NCBI RefSeq assembly: GCF_900094595.1
Contig: NZ_FMAD01000002.1
Coordinates: 248,001-312,000, forward strand
Direction: 5' to 3'
Source of the DNA: Cupriavidus alkaliphilus
Lineage (GTDB): Bacteria > Pseudomonadota > Gammaproteobacteria > Burkholderiales > Burkholderiaceae
Length of the DNA: 64,000 bases
Within the stretch, counting starts at the first letter, position 1, and every line of letters starts with the position of its first letter. Position numbers and translations under genes: made by a program. Positions 19,136-29,286 of the stretch are shown here, one piece after another. The notes under the pieces are model-generated. The model was given only the letters and a program-made list of their open reading frames with translations, was not told where the DNA came from and made no database searches.

Positions 19136-19228
19136 ATGGCACTTCTTTCTCGCAAACCTTATCTGGTCGCAATCGCGGTCATGATCGCCGCGGCCACCGT
19201 GTCCGTGGTGACCGGACTGGTGAACTGA
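19136..19228 (+). CDS. 30-residue single-span membrane peptide, possibly SOS-regulated
   Basis: A 30-codon frame from ATG at 19136 to TGA at 19228. It begins MALLSRKPYL and continues into the hydrophobic run VAIAVMIAAATVSVV, ending TGLVN. A short basic N-terminus (Arg6, Lys7) followed by about 20 apolar residues is the layout of a single-span inner-membrane peptide with the N-terminus inside. GGGGA at 19121-19125 lies 10 bp before the ATG as a possible ribosome binding site. Upstream is a LexA-box-like site, downstream a 10-bp inverted repeat. No known family is recognised. Size and context recall SOS-induced membrane toxins such as TisB, but there is no sequence resemblance and no antisense RNA was identified. 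It could also be a harmless small membrane protein or a chance frame. Confidence 0.5.
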   Translation: MALLSRKPYLVAIAVMIAAATVSVVTGLVN

Positions 19229-19257
19229 ACCTGCCGGCGCGCCACCGACGCGCCACC

Positions 19258-19297
19258 GGCGCCGGGCCGGCGGCGGTAATCCGCTGCGCCCGGCGCC
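19258..19297. terminator. inverted repeat between the small gene and lnt
   Basis: GGCGCCGGGC (19258-19267) and GCCCGGCGCC (19288-19297) form a perfect 10-bp stem with a 20-base loop. It lies between the convergent small gene and lnt (which ends at 19314). There is no T-run on either strand, so it is a weak candidate for a bidirectional terminator. Confidence 0.35.
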
Positions 19298-19313
19298 TGC
19301 CAGCCTTGCGCCT

Positions 19314-20921
19314 TCAGCCGGCCTTGCGCGCCCGGCGCGCGCGCCACGCCGCCGTGCCCAGCACCAGCGCCATCAGCGCCAGCACCGGCGCGTTGCCCCA
19401 GCGGATATAGGGCGTCAGCCCCTGCATGCCCTGCACCTCGGCCGTCAGCGTGCCCACGGTGAAGGTGGGCAGGCGGTGCTGCACCGAGCCGTCCGGGCGT
19501 ACCACCGCGGTCATGCCGGTATTGGTCGAGCGCAGCATCGGCCGGCGCGTTTCCAGCGCCCGCATGCGCGAGATCTGCAGGTGCTGGTCCAGCGCGATGG
19601 TGTCGCCGAACCACGCCAGGTTGGTCAGGTTGGCCAGCAGGTTGGCCGGTGCCGGCTGCTGGCGCAGCGTCTGCGCGATTTCTTCGCCAAACAAATCCTC
19701 GTAGCAGATGTTCGGCGCCACGCGCACGCCCCGCACCGGCAGCGAGGCCTGGTCCAGCCCGCCGCGGCGGAAGTCGCCCAGCGGCATCTTCATCATGTCG
19801 ACGAACCAGCGGAACCCCAGCGGGATGAATTCGCCGAACGGGACCAGGTGATGCTTGTTGTAGCGGTACAGGCGCTCGGTTTCCGGACCCAGGCCGAACA
19901 CGCTGTTGGTGAAGTCGACCGGGGAATCGGCGCCGGCGGCACCGAACAGCACCGTGGTGCCGCTCTCCAGCGCGAAGTCGCGCACGGCGACGGCCACATC
20001 GACCGGCAATTCCTGCAGGATCACCGGGAACGCGGTTTCGGGCGTCACCACCAGGTCGGCCGGCGCCGCGGTGATCATGTCGCGGTACAGCTCGATCGAG
20101 CGCTGGATGCCGGCGGGCTCGAACTTGATGTCCTGCGCCACGTTGCCTTGCAGTAGCCGCACCGTCAGCGGCTTGCCGGCGGGCGTGGTCCAGGCCAGCG
20201 GCGCCAGCGCCGCGCCGGCGGCGGGCACCAGCAGGGCCAGCGCCAGCGCAACCAGCGCGCGGCGCCGTTCGCCCCGGCCCAGCCCGCGCACCGCCGCCGC
20301 CAGCAGCGCCGCCACCGCGGCGGCCAGCGCGCCGATGCCGTACACGCCCAGCACCGGCGCGAACCCCGCCAGCGGGCCGTCGGCGTGCGCATAACCGCCC
20401 GACAGCCACGGGAAGCCGGTGAACACCACGCCGCGCAGCCATTCACTCAGGCCCCACGCCGCGCCGAACGCCAGCGGCGCCAGCAGCGTGCCCGCGGGCG
20501 GGCGTGCCGTCAGCCGGTACCAGAGCGCGCCGGCCAGCGCGGGGTAGAGCGAGAGGAAGCCCGAGAACAGCACCACCGCCAGCGCGGCCATCCACGACGG
20601 CATCTCGCCGTACACATGCATGCTGATATAGAGCCACCAGATGCCGGACAGGAACCAGCCCAGCCCGAAGGCATAGCCGATGGCGCCCGCCACGCGCGTG
20701 CGCGGCGCATCGGCGATCAGCGCGGCCAGGCCGGTCAGCGACAGGACCTGCAGCCACCACCAGTCGTGTGGGGCGAAGGCCTGGGTATGGGCGATGCCGA
20801 GCACGCCCGCCAGCAGCAGCCGCGCCAGCGTCGCGGCGCGCGAAGGCGCGCGCGTGCCGGGCACGCCGGTGGCGCCGGCGTCGGCAGCGGCGCCGTCAGG
20901 GAGCGGGGCGGGGAGCTTCAT
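19314..20921 (-). CDS. lnt: apolipoprotein N-acyltransferase
   Basis: A 535-residue inner-membrane enzyme that adds the third acyl chain to lipoproteins. About six membrane helices occupy the first 220 residues, then a nitrilase-fold domain follows. Catalytic triad candidates are the Glu in VVTPETAFPVI, the Lys in YRYNKHHLVPFGEFIP and the Cys in APNICYEDLFGEE. A final helix (VLALMALVLGTAAW) and basic tail close the protein. It overlaps corC by 4 bp (20918-20921), the conserved corC-lnt arrangement. It has an N-terminal Ala-rich extension of about 30 residues before the first helix. Confidence 0.96.
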   Translation of the reverse strand: MKLPAPLPDGAAADAGATGVPGTRAPSRAATLARLLLAGVLGIAHTQAFAPHDWWWLQVLSLTGLAALIADAPRTRVAGAIGYAFGLGWFLSGIWWLYISMHVYGEMPSWMAALAVVLFSGFLSLYPALAGALWYRLTARPPAGTLLAPLAFGAAWGLSEWLRGVVFTGFPWLSGGYAHADGPLAGFAPVLGVYGIGALAAAVAALLAAAVRGLGRGERRRALVALALALLVPAAGAALAPLAWTTPAGKPLTVRLLQGNVAQDIKFEPAGIQRSIELYRDMITAAPADLVVTPETAFPVILQELPVDVAVAVRDFALESGTTVLFGAAGADSPVDFTNSVFGLGPETERLYRYNKHHLVPFGEFIPLGFRWFVDMMKMPLGDFRRGGLDQASLPVRGVRVAPNICYEDLFGEEIAQTLRQQPAPANLLANLTNLAWFGDTIALDQHLQISRMRALETRRPMLRSTNTGMTAVVRPDGSVQHRLPTFTVGTLTAEVQGMQGLTPYIRWGNAPVLALMALVLGTAAWRARRARKAG

Positions 20922-21805
20922 GCGCTGGCCGCGCTGGCGCTGTCAGTGTTGGCTTCGCGGTGCACCTGCAGCAGGTGCACCTGGCGCGCGTCGGCGCGCA
21001 GCACCTCGAAGCGGATCGGCGGCAGCGTGATGATTTCGCCGCGGTGGGGCACGTGGCCCACGTGGTTGGACAGCAGCCCGCCGACGGTGTCGACATCTTG
21101 GTCGGAGAAGGCCGTGCCGAAGGCTTCGTTGAACTGCGCGATCTCGGTCAGGCCGTGCACGCGCCAGCTGCCGTCGGGCATCGGCAGGATATTGTCCTGG
21201 TCTTCGTCGAGGTCGAATTCGTCCTCGATATCGCCGACGATCTGTTCCAGCACGTCCTCGATCGTCACCAGCCCGGCCACGCCGCCGTATTCGTCGACGA
21301 CCATGGCGATGTGGTTGCGGTTGATGCGGAACTCGCGCAGCAGGATGTTCAGGCGCTTGGATTCCGGGATGAACACCGCCGGGCGCAGGGTCTCGCGCAG
21401 GTCGAAGGCGGGATCGGTGTAGTAGCGCAGCAGGTCCTTGGCCAGCAGGATGCCGATGATGTTGTCGCGGCTGCCTTCGTAGACCGGGAAGCGCGAGTGC
21501 GCGGTCTGCTGCATGAAGGGGATGAAGGTCTCCGGCGCGTCGGCGATATTGACCAGATCCATCTGCGCGCGCGGCACCATGATGTCGGCGGCGGTCAGTT
21601 CGGAAACCTGGAACACGCCCTCGATCATCGACAGGGAATCGGCATCGATCAGGCTGCGCTCATGCGCTTCCTGGAGCACTTCAAGCAATTCCGCGCGGGT
21701 GTCCGGCTCGGGGGAGATCAGGTCTGACAGGCGTTCGAGCAGCGATCTGGGCCGATCGGCCTGCTTCAGGTAAGCGGGCTTCGAACTGGGATAGGGGTCG
21801 TTCAT
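20918..21805 (-). CDS. corC: CorC/HlyC family CBS-domain protein (magnesium/cobalt efflux-associated)
   Basis: A 295-residue soluble protein. Two CBS domains start at IMVPRAQMDLVNIADAPETFIPFMQQ and IPESKRLNILLREFRINRNHIAMVVDEYGGVAGLVTIEDVLEQIVGDIEDEFD, followed by the CorC/HlyC transporter-associated domain (GSWRVHGLTEIAQFNEAFG, DVDTVGGLLSNHVGHVP). There are no membrane spans, as in YbeX/CorC. Its role in divalent cation resistance or ribosome homeostasis is inferred from the family. It overlaps lnt and lies downstream of ybeY-phoH-miaB. Confidence 0.92.
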   Translation of the reverse strand: MNDPYPSSKPAYLKQADRPRSLLERLSDLISPEPDTRAELLEVLQEAHERSLIDADSLSMIEGVFQVSELTAADIMVPRAQMDLVNIADAPETFIPFMQQTAHSRFPVYEGSRDNIIGILLAKDLLRYYTDPAFDLRETLRPAVFIPESKRLNILLREFRINRNHIAMVVDEYGGVAGLVTIEDVLEQIVGDIEDEFDLDEDQDNILPMPDGSWRVHGLTEIAQFNEAFGTAFSDQDVDTVGGLLSNHVGHVPHRGEIITLPPIRFEVLRADARQVHLLQVHREANTDSASAASA

Positions 21806-21937
21806 TTCGCGGCGAGCGCGTGGTGGAGATCGTCTGAAGGATACACTAAAAGCCTGTCGATCCCGTGACGGCGGGCCGCGGCCGTACTTCAGATGTGCCG
21901 CAGGAGACGCTCGACGGCGCCGCCTGCGGCAGCCGCA

Positions 21938-22693
21938 TCACGCGGCCCGGTCGGCCTTCTCCGCCCGGTAAGGATCGGCATAGCCGAGGGCCTGCAGCGT
22001 CTCGGTCTCGATCGCTTCCATTTCCTCGGCTTCGGCGTCGTCCTCGTGCTCGTAGCCTTGCGCATGCAGCACGCCATGCACGACCAGGTGGGCGTAGTGC
22101 GCTTCGAGCGGCTTGCGCTGCGCGCGCGCCTCGGCTTCCACCACCGGGCAGCACAGCACGATGTCGCCGCTGACCGGGTCTTCCTCGCGCTCGGCATAGG
22201 CGAAGGTCAGCACATTGGTGGCGTAGTCCTTGCCGCGATAGGTACGGTTCAGCGTGCGGCCTTCTTCCTCGCCGACAAAGCGGATGGTCAGCGCGGCGTC
22301 GGCGTACAGCGCCGACTTGACCCAGGTCTCCAGCTTGCGCCGCGCCGGCAGGCCGTTGCCCTTGGCGATGCCGTCGCCGTGCTGGACCTCCAGCTCCAGC
22401 GCCGGCGGCGTGGCCGGGGTGCCGGTGGTGGTGGTCAGCGGCGCAGCGGTCACCGCCACCGACAGCGCGTCATGGTTGTCCGGGCGTACCAGCAGGCCGG
22501 CCTGCTGGTTGGTATCGGTGTGCTCGGCCAGCAGCGCGATCACGCCGTCGGCGGCCTGCGTCAGGTCCAGCGTCAGGCTGCGCCCGTCGGGCAGCTGCAC
22601 GCGCAGCGCGTGCGCGGCGCTCTTGCGCGCGCGGCCTTCGCCATCGAACAGGGTCAGGCTGACGCCGGAAGACTGGGGTTTCTGCGATTTCAA
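21938..22693 (-). CDS. ybeY: endoribonuclease YbeY (rRNA maturation factor)
   Basis: A 251-residue protein whose C-terminal half is the YbeY domain. The zinc signature H-x3-H-x5-H is in [18 protein letters not shown], and [21 protein letters not shown] is the upstream conserved block. YbeY acts with the ribosome in 16S rRNA 3'-end processing and quality control. The first 100 or so residues form an extra N-terminal region ([20 protein letters not shown], then a Thr/Pro-rich linker [11 protein letters not shown]) absent from the roughly 155-residue enterobacterial enzyme. The start at 22693 directly abuts the phoH stop at 22694. Confidence 0.93.
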   Translation of the reverse strand: MKSQKPQSSGVSLTLFDGEGRARKSAAHALRVQLPDGRSLTLDLTQAADGVIALLAEHTDTNQQAGLLVRPDNHDALSVAVTAAPLTTTTGTPATPPALELEVQHGDGIAKGNGLPARRKLETWVKSALYADAALTIRFVGEEEGRTLNRTYRGKDYATNVLTFAYAEREEDPVSGDIVLCCPVVEAEARAQRKPLEAHYAHLVVHGVLHAQGYEHEDDAEAEEMEAIETETLQALGYADPYRAEKADRAA

Positions 22694-23701
22694 TTAAGCG
22701 TCCTTGTGCTGGGCGTGGTATTCGTCATAGGCATCGACGATGCGCGCCACCAGCGGATGGCGCACCACGTCGATGCTGGTAAAGCGGGTGCAGGCGATGC
22801 CGCGCACGTCGCGCAGCACGTGCTGCGCTTCGACCAGGCCGCTCTTCTGGCCCTTGGGCAGGTCGATCTGGGTGGTGTCGCCGGTGATCACCGCCTTGGA
22901 GCCGAAGCCGATGCGCGTCAGGAACATCTTCATCTGCTCGGGCGTGGTGTTCTGCGCCTCGTCCAGGATGATGAAGGCATGGTTCAGCGTGCGCCCGCGC
23001 ATGTACGCCAGCGGCGCGATCTCGATCATCTGCCGCTCGAACATCTTCTGCGTGCGATCGAAGCCGAGCAGGTCGTACAGTGCGTCGTACAGCGGCCGCA
23101 GGTAGGGGTCGACCTTCTGCGCCAGGTCGCCGGGGAGGAAGCCGAGCCGTTCGCCGGCTTCCACCGCGGGGCGGGTCAGCACGATGCGCTTGACCGCGTC
23201 GCGCTCGAGCGCGTCGACCGCGCACGCCACCGCCAGGTAGGTCTTGCCGGTGCCGGCCGGGCCGATGCCCATGGTCAGGTCGTGCGACAGGATATTGCGC
23301 AGGTAGTCGCGCTGCGCCACGGTGCGGCCCTGCAGGCCGGTGCGGCGCGTATGCAGCACCGGCGATTCGTCGCCTTCCTCGCGCTCGGCCTCGTCGTCAT
23401 CGCCGTTGCCGTTGCCCGGCAGGTAGCTGCCATGCGCGCTGAGCTGGCGCGTCTCGACCAGGCCCAGCTGCACGTCGTCGATCGACAGCGGCGTGCGCGC
23501 CTGGTTGTAGAAGCGCTCGAGCGCCAGCGCGGCATCCTGCGCGTAGGTGCCGCGGATGGTCATGCGGTGGCCGCGGCGCTGGATGGTCACGTCCAGCGCC
23601 TGCTCGATCTGGCGCAGGTTCTCGTCGAGCGGGCCGCACAGGTTCTGCAGCCGGGTGTTGTCGTCCCGCGGGGCGACAAATTCTGCGGAAGGGATTTTCA
23701 T
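22694..23701 (-). CDS. ybeZ: PhoH family ATPase (YbeZ)
   Basis: A 335-residue cytoplasmic P-loop ATPase. Walker A is [13 protein letters not shown]. Walker B is [40 protein letters not shown], the hallmark of PhoH. The N-terminal region has [24 protein letters not shown], a KH-like region found in YbeZ. It partners with YbeY in RNA metabolism and sits immediately upstream. An acidic insertion ([13 protein letters not shown]) lies between the two regions. The region from 23702 to the miaB end at 23752 has no gene. Confidence 0.94.
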   Translation of the reverse strand: MKIPSAEFVAPRDDNTRLQNLCGPLDENLRQIEQALDVTIQRRGHRMTIRGTYAQDAALALERFYNQARTPLSIDDVQLGLVETRQLSAHGSYLPGNGNGDDDEAEREEGDESPVLHTRRTGLQGRTVAQRDYLRNILSHDLTMGIGPAGTGKTYLAVACAVDALERDAVKRIVLTRPAVEAGERLGFLPGDLAQKVDPYLRPLYDALYDLLGFDRTQKMFERQMIEIAPLAYMRGRTLNHAFIILDEAQNTTPEQMKMFLTRIGFGSKAVITGDTTQIDLPKGQKSGLVEAQHVLRDVRGIACTRFTSIDVVRHPLVARIVDAYDEYHAQHKDA

Positions 23702-23751
23702 CGTTGGGCGATGGCCTCGCTGGAAGCTGCTGGGGTGGATGGGTCGGAGCC

Positions 23752-25104
23752 TTACTGGCGCACCACGATTTCGCCGCGCAGCGAGTGCGGGAACGCCTGC
23801 GTGATGCTGACATCGACCAGCTGGCCGACCAGCCGGTCGCGCCCCGCCTGCGGCACGCCGGGCAAAGCGAAGTTGACCACGCGGTTGTTCTCGGTGCGGC
23901 CATGCAGCTCGGTCGGGTCCTTGCGCGCCGGACCTTCGACCAGGATGCGCTGGACCGTGCCGACCATGTTCCGGCTGATGCGCTGCACGTTTTCCTCGAT
24001 CGTGGCCTGCAGCCGCTGCAGGCGCTGGAGCTTGACCTCGCGCGGGGTGTCGTCGTGCAGGTTGGCCGCTGGCGTGCCGGGGCGCGGGCTGAAGATGAAC
24101 GAGAACGAGGTGTCGTAGCCGATCTCCTCGATCATCGCCATCAGCTTGTCGAAATCGGCATCGGTCTCGCCGGGGAAGCCGACGATAAAGTCGGACGACA
24201 TCGACATGTCCGGGCGCAGCGCGCGCAGCCTGCGGATGATGCTCTTGTATTCCAGCACGCTGTAGCCGCGCTTCATCGCCATCAGGATGCGGTCGGACGC
24301 ATGCTGCACCGGCAGGTGCAGGTGGTTCACCAGCTTGTCGCAGCGGCCGTACAGCTCGACCAGGCGCGAGGTGAATTCCTTGGGATGGCTGGTGGTGTAG
24401 CGGATGCGCTCGATGCCCGGGATCTCGGCCACGTACTCGATCAGCAGCGCGAAGTCGGCGATCTCGCTGGTGTCGCCCATCTTGCCGCGGTAGGCATTGA
24501 CGTTCTGGCCCAGCAGCGTGACTTCGCGCACGCCCTGTTCGGCCAGGCCCGCCACTTCGGCCAGCACGTCCTCGAACGGGCGCGACACTTCCTCGCCGCG
24601 CGTGTACGGCACCACGCAGTAGCTGCAGTACTTGGAGCAGCCCTCCATGATCGACACGAACGCGCTCGGGCCCTCGACGCGCGCGGGCGGCAGGTGGTCG
24701 AACTTCTCGATCTCGGGGAAGGAGATGTCCACCTGCGACTGGCCGGTGCGCTGGCGGCGTGCGATCAGGTCAGGCAGGCGATGCAGCGTCTGCGGGCCGA
24801 ACACCACGTCGACATAGGGCGCGCGCGAGACGATGCTGGCGCCTTCCTGGCTCGCCACGCAGCCGCCCACGCCGATCACCAGGTCGGGCTTGGCGGCCTT
24901 GAGCGCCTTCATCCGGCCCAGTTCCGAAAACACCTTCTCCTGCGCCTTCTCGCGCACCGAGCAGGTGTTGAACAGGATCACGTCGGCGTCTTCGACGTTG
25001 TCGGTGGCTTCCAGCCCCTGGCTGGCGTTGAGGACGTCGACCATCTTGTCCGAGTCGTACTCGTTCATCTGGCAGCCGTACGTCTTGACGAAAACTTTCT
25101 TCAT
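23752..25104 (-). CDS. miaB: tRNA-2-methylthio-N6-dimethylallyladenosine synthase
   Basis: A 450-residue radical-SAM methylthiotransferase. The auxiliary iron-sulfur cluster cysteines are in [25 protein letters not shown] and [11 protein letters not shown]. The radical SAM cluster is [17 protein letters not shown]-terminal TRAM domain ends [16 protein letters not shown]. It converts i6A37 to ms2i6A37 in tRNAs reading U-starting codons. It is the first gene of the miaB-phoH-ybeY-corC-lnt cluster. Confidence 0.97.
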   Translation of the reverse strand: MKKVFVKTYGCQMNEYDSDKMVDVLNASQGLEATDNVEDADVILFNTCSVREKAQEKVFSELGRMKALKAAKPDLVIGVGGCVASQEGASIVSRAPYVDVVFGPQTLHRLPDLIARRQRTGQSQVDISFPEIEKFDHLPPARVEGPSAFVSIMEGCSKYCSYCVVPYTRGEEVSRPFEDVLAEVAGLAEQGVREVTLLGQNVNAYRGKMGDTSEIADFALLIEYVAEIPGIERIRYTTSHPKEFTSRLVELYGRCDKLVNHLHLPVQHASDRILMAMKRGYSVLEYKSIIRRLRALRPDMSMSSDFIVGFPGETDADFDKLMAMIEEIGYDTSFSFIFSPRPGTPAANLHDDTPREVKLQRLQRLQATIEENVQRISRNMVGTVQRILVEGPARKDPTELHGRTENNRVVNFALPGVPQAGRDRLVGQLVDVSITQAFPHSLRGEIVVRQ

Positions 25105-25194
25105 ATGCCGATCTCAGTGGTTGACCTGGGGGCATCAGGGTGTGGCAACAACACGGCCGGCGCGTGGGGCGCACCGGTCGCACTTCGGGGGTGG

Positions 25195-25548
25195 TTATTT
25201 TTTCAGCGCCTGCTGTTCGGCCTCGCTCAGCACCCACGCTGTCAGCAATTGGCCGTACAGGTCCAGCTTGTACCGCACCGGCAGCTTCTGGCCCGCCACC
25301 GCGGTGCTGGCCAGCAACTGGTTGTCGGTGCCGAACAGGCGCAGGCCCGGCGCCACGCCTACGCGCTTGCCGTCGAGCGTGGCGGTCTGCGGCGCGCCCG
25401 CCGACGGCGCGGCGATGACCAGCCTGGCCGCCGCGGCATCGTCCGGAAGCACGCGCACCGGCTGGGCCGCGGCGACCGCCGTGCCCAGCAGCAGCGCCGC
25501 GCCGCACGCCAGTCCGGCCCAACGCTTGCGCAGGCGGCTGGATGTCAT
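25195..25548 (-). CDS. small exported protein of unknown function
   Basis: A 117-residue protein starting MTSSRLRKRWAGLACGAALL with a typical signal peptide cleaved after LLGTAVAAA-Q. The mature part is about 85 residues (PVRVLPDDAAAARLVIAA, LDGKRVGVAPGLRLFGTDN, VRYKLDLYGQLLTAWVLSEAEQQALKK). It looks like a small beta-rich periplasmic protein. I do not recognise the family. The ATG at 25548 is chosen because it puts a short basic n-region in front of the hydrophobic core; in-frame starts further up exist (reaching 25710) but add Pro/Arg-rich sequence. It is 90 bp upstream of miaB. Confidence 0.72.
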   Translation of the reverse strand: MTSSRLRKRWAGLACGAALLLGTAVAAAQPVRVLPDDAAAARLVIAAPSAGAPQTATLDGKRVGVAPGLRLFGTDNQLLASTAVAGQKLPVRYKLDLYGQLLTAWVLSEAEQQALKK

Positions 25549-25720
25549 GGACTCCGGCGCCTGGCGGCGCGTATCACGACCTGCTGGCATGGGGAACTCC
25601 GGCAAATGGGGCGATGCGGTGGGTGGATGGCCCGCGGCCGTGGCCGAAAGGCGGGCAACCGCGCATTTTACCTCGCCGGCGCCTGCCCGGTGTGGCCGAC
25701 GGTGTGGCACGCAAGCGGCG

Positions 25721-27472
25721 TCAGAACAGGCAGGATGCCTCCTGCAGCACGCGCTGCTTGGAAACCGTGCCCATCAGCTCGCGTCCGGCCCGGTCGCGCA
25801 CCAGCGGGATGCGGTTGATGCCGTGCTCGGCGAACACGGCCAGGGCGTCGCGCAGCCGCGAGTCCGGCGTCAGCGCCGGGAAATCGCGTTCCGCCAGCGC
25901 CAGCACGTCGTCGGGCGCGCCCTCGCGCTGCGCGCGCTGCAAGGCATGGATCGACAGCGCGCCCAGCAGGCGGCCGTCGGCCTGCACCAGGTAGAGGTAG
26001 CGCGTGCCGGTCTCGGCGAACTTGTCGGCGGCGGCGGCCAGCGTGGCGCTGGGGGCGAGCACAGTGTCGGTCGGGTCGCACAGGCCGGCCAGCGTCAGCG
26101 TGCGGGCATGCTCGGCGGCCGCCGACGCCTGCGCGCGCTCGGCGATCACGCTGTACAGCGACAGCGTCTGGCAGCGCGACGCCGTGTAGTACGCCGCCAC
26201 CGCGCCGATCATCGACGGCAGCAGCAGCGCCGGCGCCAGCGTCATCTCGAACACCATCAGCACCGACATCAGCGGCGCCTGGCTGGTGGCCGCCAGGAAG
26301 GCGCTCATGCCCACCAGCGGCAGCAGCGGCGCCGCGCCCGCCGCCGCGCCCTGCATGCCCAGCGCCAGCAGCTGGCCCAGCGCCGCGCCGACGAACAGCG
26401 ACGGCGTAAACACGCCGCCGACCGCGCCCGAGCCCATGCTGATCACCGTGGCCGCCAGCTTGGCCAGCAGCACGACCGCCACCGGCACGCTCAGCGGCTG
26501 CTCCTGCAGCAGGGTCTGGATGGTGGAAAAGCCGTTGCCGACCACCTCCGGCACCGCCATCGCCAGCACGCCGACCAGCGCACCGCCCAGCGTCAGCCGC
26601 GCCACCGGCCCGCCCGGCAGCGCCGCGAAGCGGCTGCGCGCGAAGCCGGCGGCGCGCAGGAACAGCGCGCCCGCGATGCCGGCAGCCACGCCCAGCGCCG
26701 CCGCGGCCAGCAGGATCTGCGGGCGCAGGTCCGGGGCGATATCGAGGCCGGGGTAGAGCGGCTGCAGCCCGCCGTGCCACTGGCTGACCATGGCGCCGGC
26801 GACCGAGGCCAGGAACAGCGGCATCAGGCGCTGCACCGCGAGCGCGCCGAACACGACTTCGGCGACAAAGACGGCGGCGGAAAAAGGGGTGTGGTAGACC
26901 GTGGCCAGGCCCGCCGCGGCACCGCAGGCGGTCAGCATGCGGCGCATGTTGGAGCCGCCGCCGCGCTCGATCCGGGTCGACGGGAACAGCGATCCGCACA
27001 GCGCCGCCAGCTGGATCATCGCGCCCTCCTTGCCGACCGAGCTGCCGCTGACGATCGAGAAGAAAGAAGACAGCGCGCGCAGCAGGGTGATGCGCACCGG
27101 CAGCCGGCCGCTGCCGCTGGCGACCGCTTCCATATAGTCGGTGGCGCCGGGATGGGTGCTGGCCAGGCGGTTGGCCAGCACCAGCAGGCCGCCCGCGAGC
27201 GCGCCGCCGACGGCCGGCACCACCACGCGCCATGCCAGCGCCAGCGTTGCGAACACCGTGACCACGTCGGCATGGCTGGAAAACAGCACGACGCCCGCGC
27301 CCTCCAGCGCCTCCTCGAACAGCGTGGTGGCGATGGCGGCGACGATCCCGACCGGGATGGCCGCGAGCAGTGTGACTTCCTGGTCTTCGAGGAAACGCAA
27401 GCGCATGGCGGCTTTCCGGGCAGGCGGGGCGACGTGCCGGCGCGGGGCGGCCGGGCGGCCCGAGGCCGTCAT
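25721..27472 (-). CDS. CLC-family chloride channel/transporter with C-terminal CBS domains
   Basis: A 583-residue membrane protein. CLC features include [16 protein letters not shown] (matching the GK/REGP filter segment), a second filter-like [20 protein letters not shown], and a first-helix region [18 protein letters not shown]. The usual GSGIP of the first filter loop is not seen; [11 protein letters not shown] is in that area. The last 140 or so residues hold two CBS motifs ([60 protein letters not shown]), which may bind adenine nucleotides. Chloride transport is inferred from the family; anion selectivity cannot be told. Confidence 0.88.
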   Translation of the reverse strand: MTASGRPAAPRRHVAPPARKAAMRLRFLEDQEVTLLAAIPVGIVAAIATTLFEEALEGAGVVLFSSHADVVTVFATLALAWRVVVPAVGGALAGGLLVLANRLASTHPGATDYMEAVASGSGRLPVRITLLRALSSFFSIVSGSSVGKEGAMIQLAALCGSLFPSTRIERGGGSNMRRMLTACGAAAGLATVYHTPFSAAVFVAEVVFGALAVQRLMPLFLASVAGAMVSQWHGGLQPLYPGLDIAPDLRPQILLAAAALGVAAGIAGALFLRAAGFARSRFAALPGGPVARLTLGGALVGVLAMAVPEVVGNGFSTIQTLLQEQPLSVPVAVVLLAKLAATVISMGSGAVGGVFTPSLFVGAALGQLLALGMQGAAAGAAPLLPLVGMSAFLAATSQAPLMSVLMVFEMTLAPALLLPSMIGAVAAYYTASRCQTLSLYSVIAERAQASAAAEHARTLTLAGLCDPTDTVLAPSATLAAAADKFAETGTRYLYLVQADGRLLGALSIHALQRAQREGAPDDVLALAERDFPALTPDSRLRDALAVFAEHGINRIPLVRDRAGRELMGTVSKQRVLQEASCLF

Positions 27473-27716
27473 GATAGCGCAGCGCCACCCGCGCCGACCC
27501 TATGTGCGCCGGCGCGCATCCGTGGCGGGTTGGTTGCCGGTCGGGGTGCATAACCCGCCCGCGCCGGACTGGTACACTACCGCTCTTTCCTTCGCGGGCG
27601 GGCCGGTTGCCTGCCACGCCGGCTTCCCGGCGTTCGCGTTCCGATTCCGATCGATTACAAGGAGCCATCCGGCGTCTGGCGCACTGCGCGCGCAGCGATG
27701 GCCCAAGCAGCAATTC

Positions 27717-29267
27717 ATGTCTTTTTCTGAACTCGGCTTGTCCGAAAAGATTGTGCGTGCCGTAGCCGAACAGGGCTACACCACCCCGACTCCCATCCAG
27801 GCCCAGGCAATTCCCGCCATCCTCAAGGGTGGCGACCTGCTCGCCGGCGCCCAGACCGGCACCGGCAAGACCGCCGGCTTTACCCTGCCGATGCTGCAGC
27901 TGCTGTCCGAAACCGCGGCGCGCCAGGCCGGCGGCGCCCAGCGCAGCGGCCGCGTGGCGGTGCGCGCGCTGGTGCTGACGCCCACGCGCGAACTGGCGGC
28001 GCAGGTCGAGGAGAGCGTGCGCAACTACGGCAAGTACCTGCGCCTGCGCTCGATGGTGATGTTCGGCGGGGTCGGCATCAACCCGCAGATCGAGCAGCTC
28101 AAGCGCGGCGTGGAGATCGTCGTGGCCACGCCCGGCCGCCTGCTGGACCATGTGTCACAGCGCACCATCGACCTGTCGCAGGTGGAACTGCTGGTGCTCG
28201 ATGAAGCCGACCGCATGCTCGACATGGGCTTCATCCACGATATCCGCAAGATCCTCAACGTGCTGCCGGCCAAGCGCCAGAACCTGCTGTTCTCGGCGAC
28301 GTTCTCGGACGATATCCGCGCGCTGGCCGACCGCCTGCTGAACAATCCCGCGTCGATCGAAGTCGCGCGGCGCAATACCACCGCCGAGACCGTCGACCAG
28401 CGCGTCTACCCGGTCGATCGCGAACGCAAGCGCGAACTGCTGGCCCACCTGGTGCGCCAGCATGACTGGCACCAGGTGCTGGTGTTCACGCGCACCAAGC
28501 ATGGCGCCAACCGCCTGGCCGAGCAGCTGACCAAGGACGGCCTGTCGGCGCTGGCGATCCACGGCAACAAGAGCCAGTCGGCACGCACCCGGGCACTGAC
28601 GGAATTCAAGGCCGGCACGCTGCGGCTGCTGGTGGCGACCGATATCGCCGCGCGCGGCATCGACATCGACCAGTTGCCGCATGTGGTCAACTTCGACCTG
28701 CCCAACGTGCCCGAGGACTACGTCCACCGCATCGGCCGCACCGGCCGCGCCGGCGCCGAGGGCGAGGCGATCTCGCTGGTTTGCGTCGACGAGCTGGCGC
28801 TGCTGCGCGATATCGAGCGCCTGATCAAGCGCAAGCTCGAACAGACCGTGCTGCCGGGCTTCGAGGTCGACCCCAGCATCGCGCCCGAGCCGATCCAGAA
28901 GGGCCGCCAGCAACGTGGCGGCGGCCAGGGCCAGGGCCGTGGACGGGCCGAGGGCCGTCCGGCCGGCGACGGCGAGGGCGCGCAGCGCCAGCGTCCGGCG
29001 CGCCAGGGGCAGGGCGCGCCGCGCCAGGGCCAGGGCCAAAGCCAGGGCCAGCGCGGCAACGGCGCCGCCAACGGCAATCGTGCCGCCCAGCCCGCCGGCG
29101 CGCGCAACCCCGCGCCGCGCCGCGACGGCCAGGAACCGGCGCGCCCGCCACGCGCCGCGGCCCAGCCCGTACGCCAGCCCAATGACGCCGCGCCGGCACC
29201 GGCGCGCAACCGCCGTCCGGCGCCGCAGGCGGCGCTGCTGGGCGGCAGCCGCAAGCCGGCGCGCTAA
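27717..29267 (+). CDS. rhlE: DEAD-box ATP-dependent RNA helicase, RhlE type
   Basis: A 516-residue helicase starting [20 protein letters not shown], the RhlE-type N-terminus. Motifs: Q motif [13 protein letters not shown], Walker A AQTGTGKT (about residues 45-52), [12 protein letters not shown] in [14 protein letters not shown] (about residue 162), SAT in [10 protein letters not shown], and the C-terminal RecA domain with [12 protein letters not shown] and [10 protein letters not shown]. The last 120 or so residues are a disordered Gly/Gln/Arg/Pro-rich tail ([17 protein letters not shown] and similar), likely RNA-binding. Its role is probably RNA remodelling in ribosome assembly or mRNA decay, and in cold. 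The ATG at 27717 begins the family sequence; upstream in-frame codons are non-coding in character. Confidence 0.94.
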   Translation: MSFSELGLSEKIVRAVAEQGYTTPTPIQAQAIPAILKGGDLLAGAQTGTGKTAGFTLPMLQLLSETAARQAGGAQRSGRVAVRALVLTPTRELAAQVEESVRNYGKYLRLRSMVMFGGVGINPQIEQLKRGVEIVVATPGRLLDHVSQRTIDLSQVELLVLDEADRMLDMGFIHDIRKILNVLPAKRQNLLFSATFSDDIRALADRLLNNPASIEVARRNTTAETVDQRVYPVDRERKRELLAHLVRQHDWHQVLVFTRTKHGANRLAEQLTKDGLSALAIHGNKSQSARTRALTEFKAGTLRLLVATDIAARGIDIDQLPHVVNFDLPNVPEDYVHRIGRTGRAGAEGEAISLVCVDELALLRDIERLIKRKLEQTVLPGFEVDPSIAPEPIQKGRQQRGGGQGQGRGRAEGRPAGDGEGAQRQRPARQGQGAPRQGQGQSQGQRGNGAANGNRAAQPAGARNPAPRRDGQEPARPPRAAAQPVRQPNDAAPAPARNRRPAPQAALLGGSRKPAR

Positions 29268-29286
29268 AGCGGAGCCGGCCGGCACC

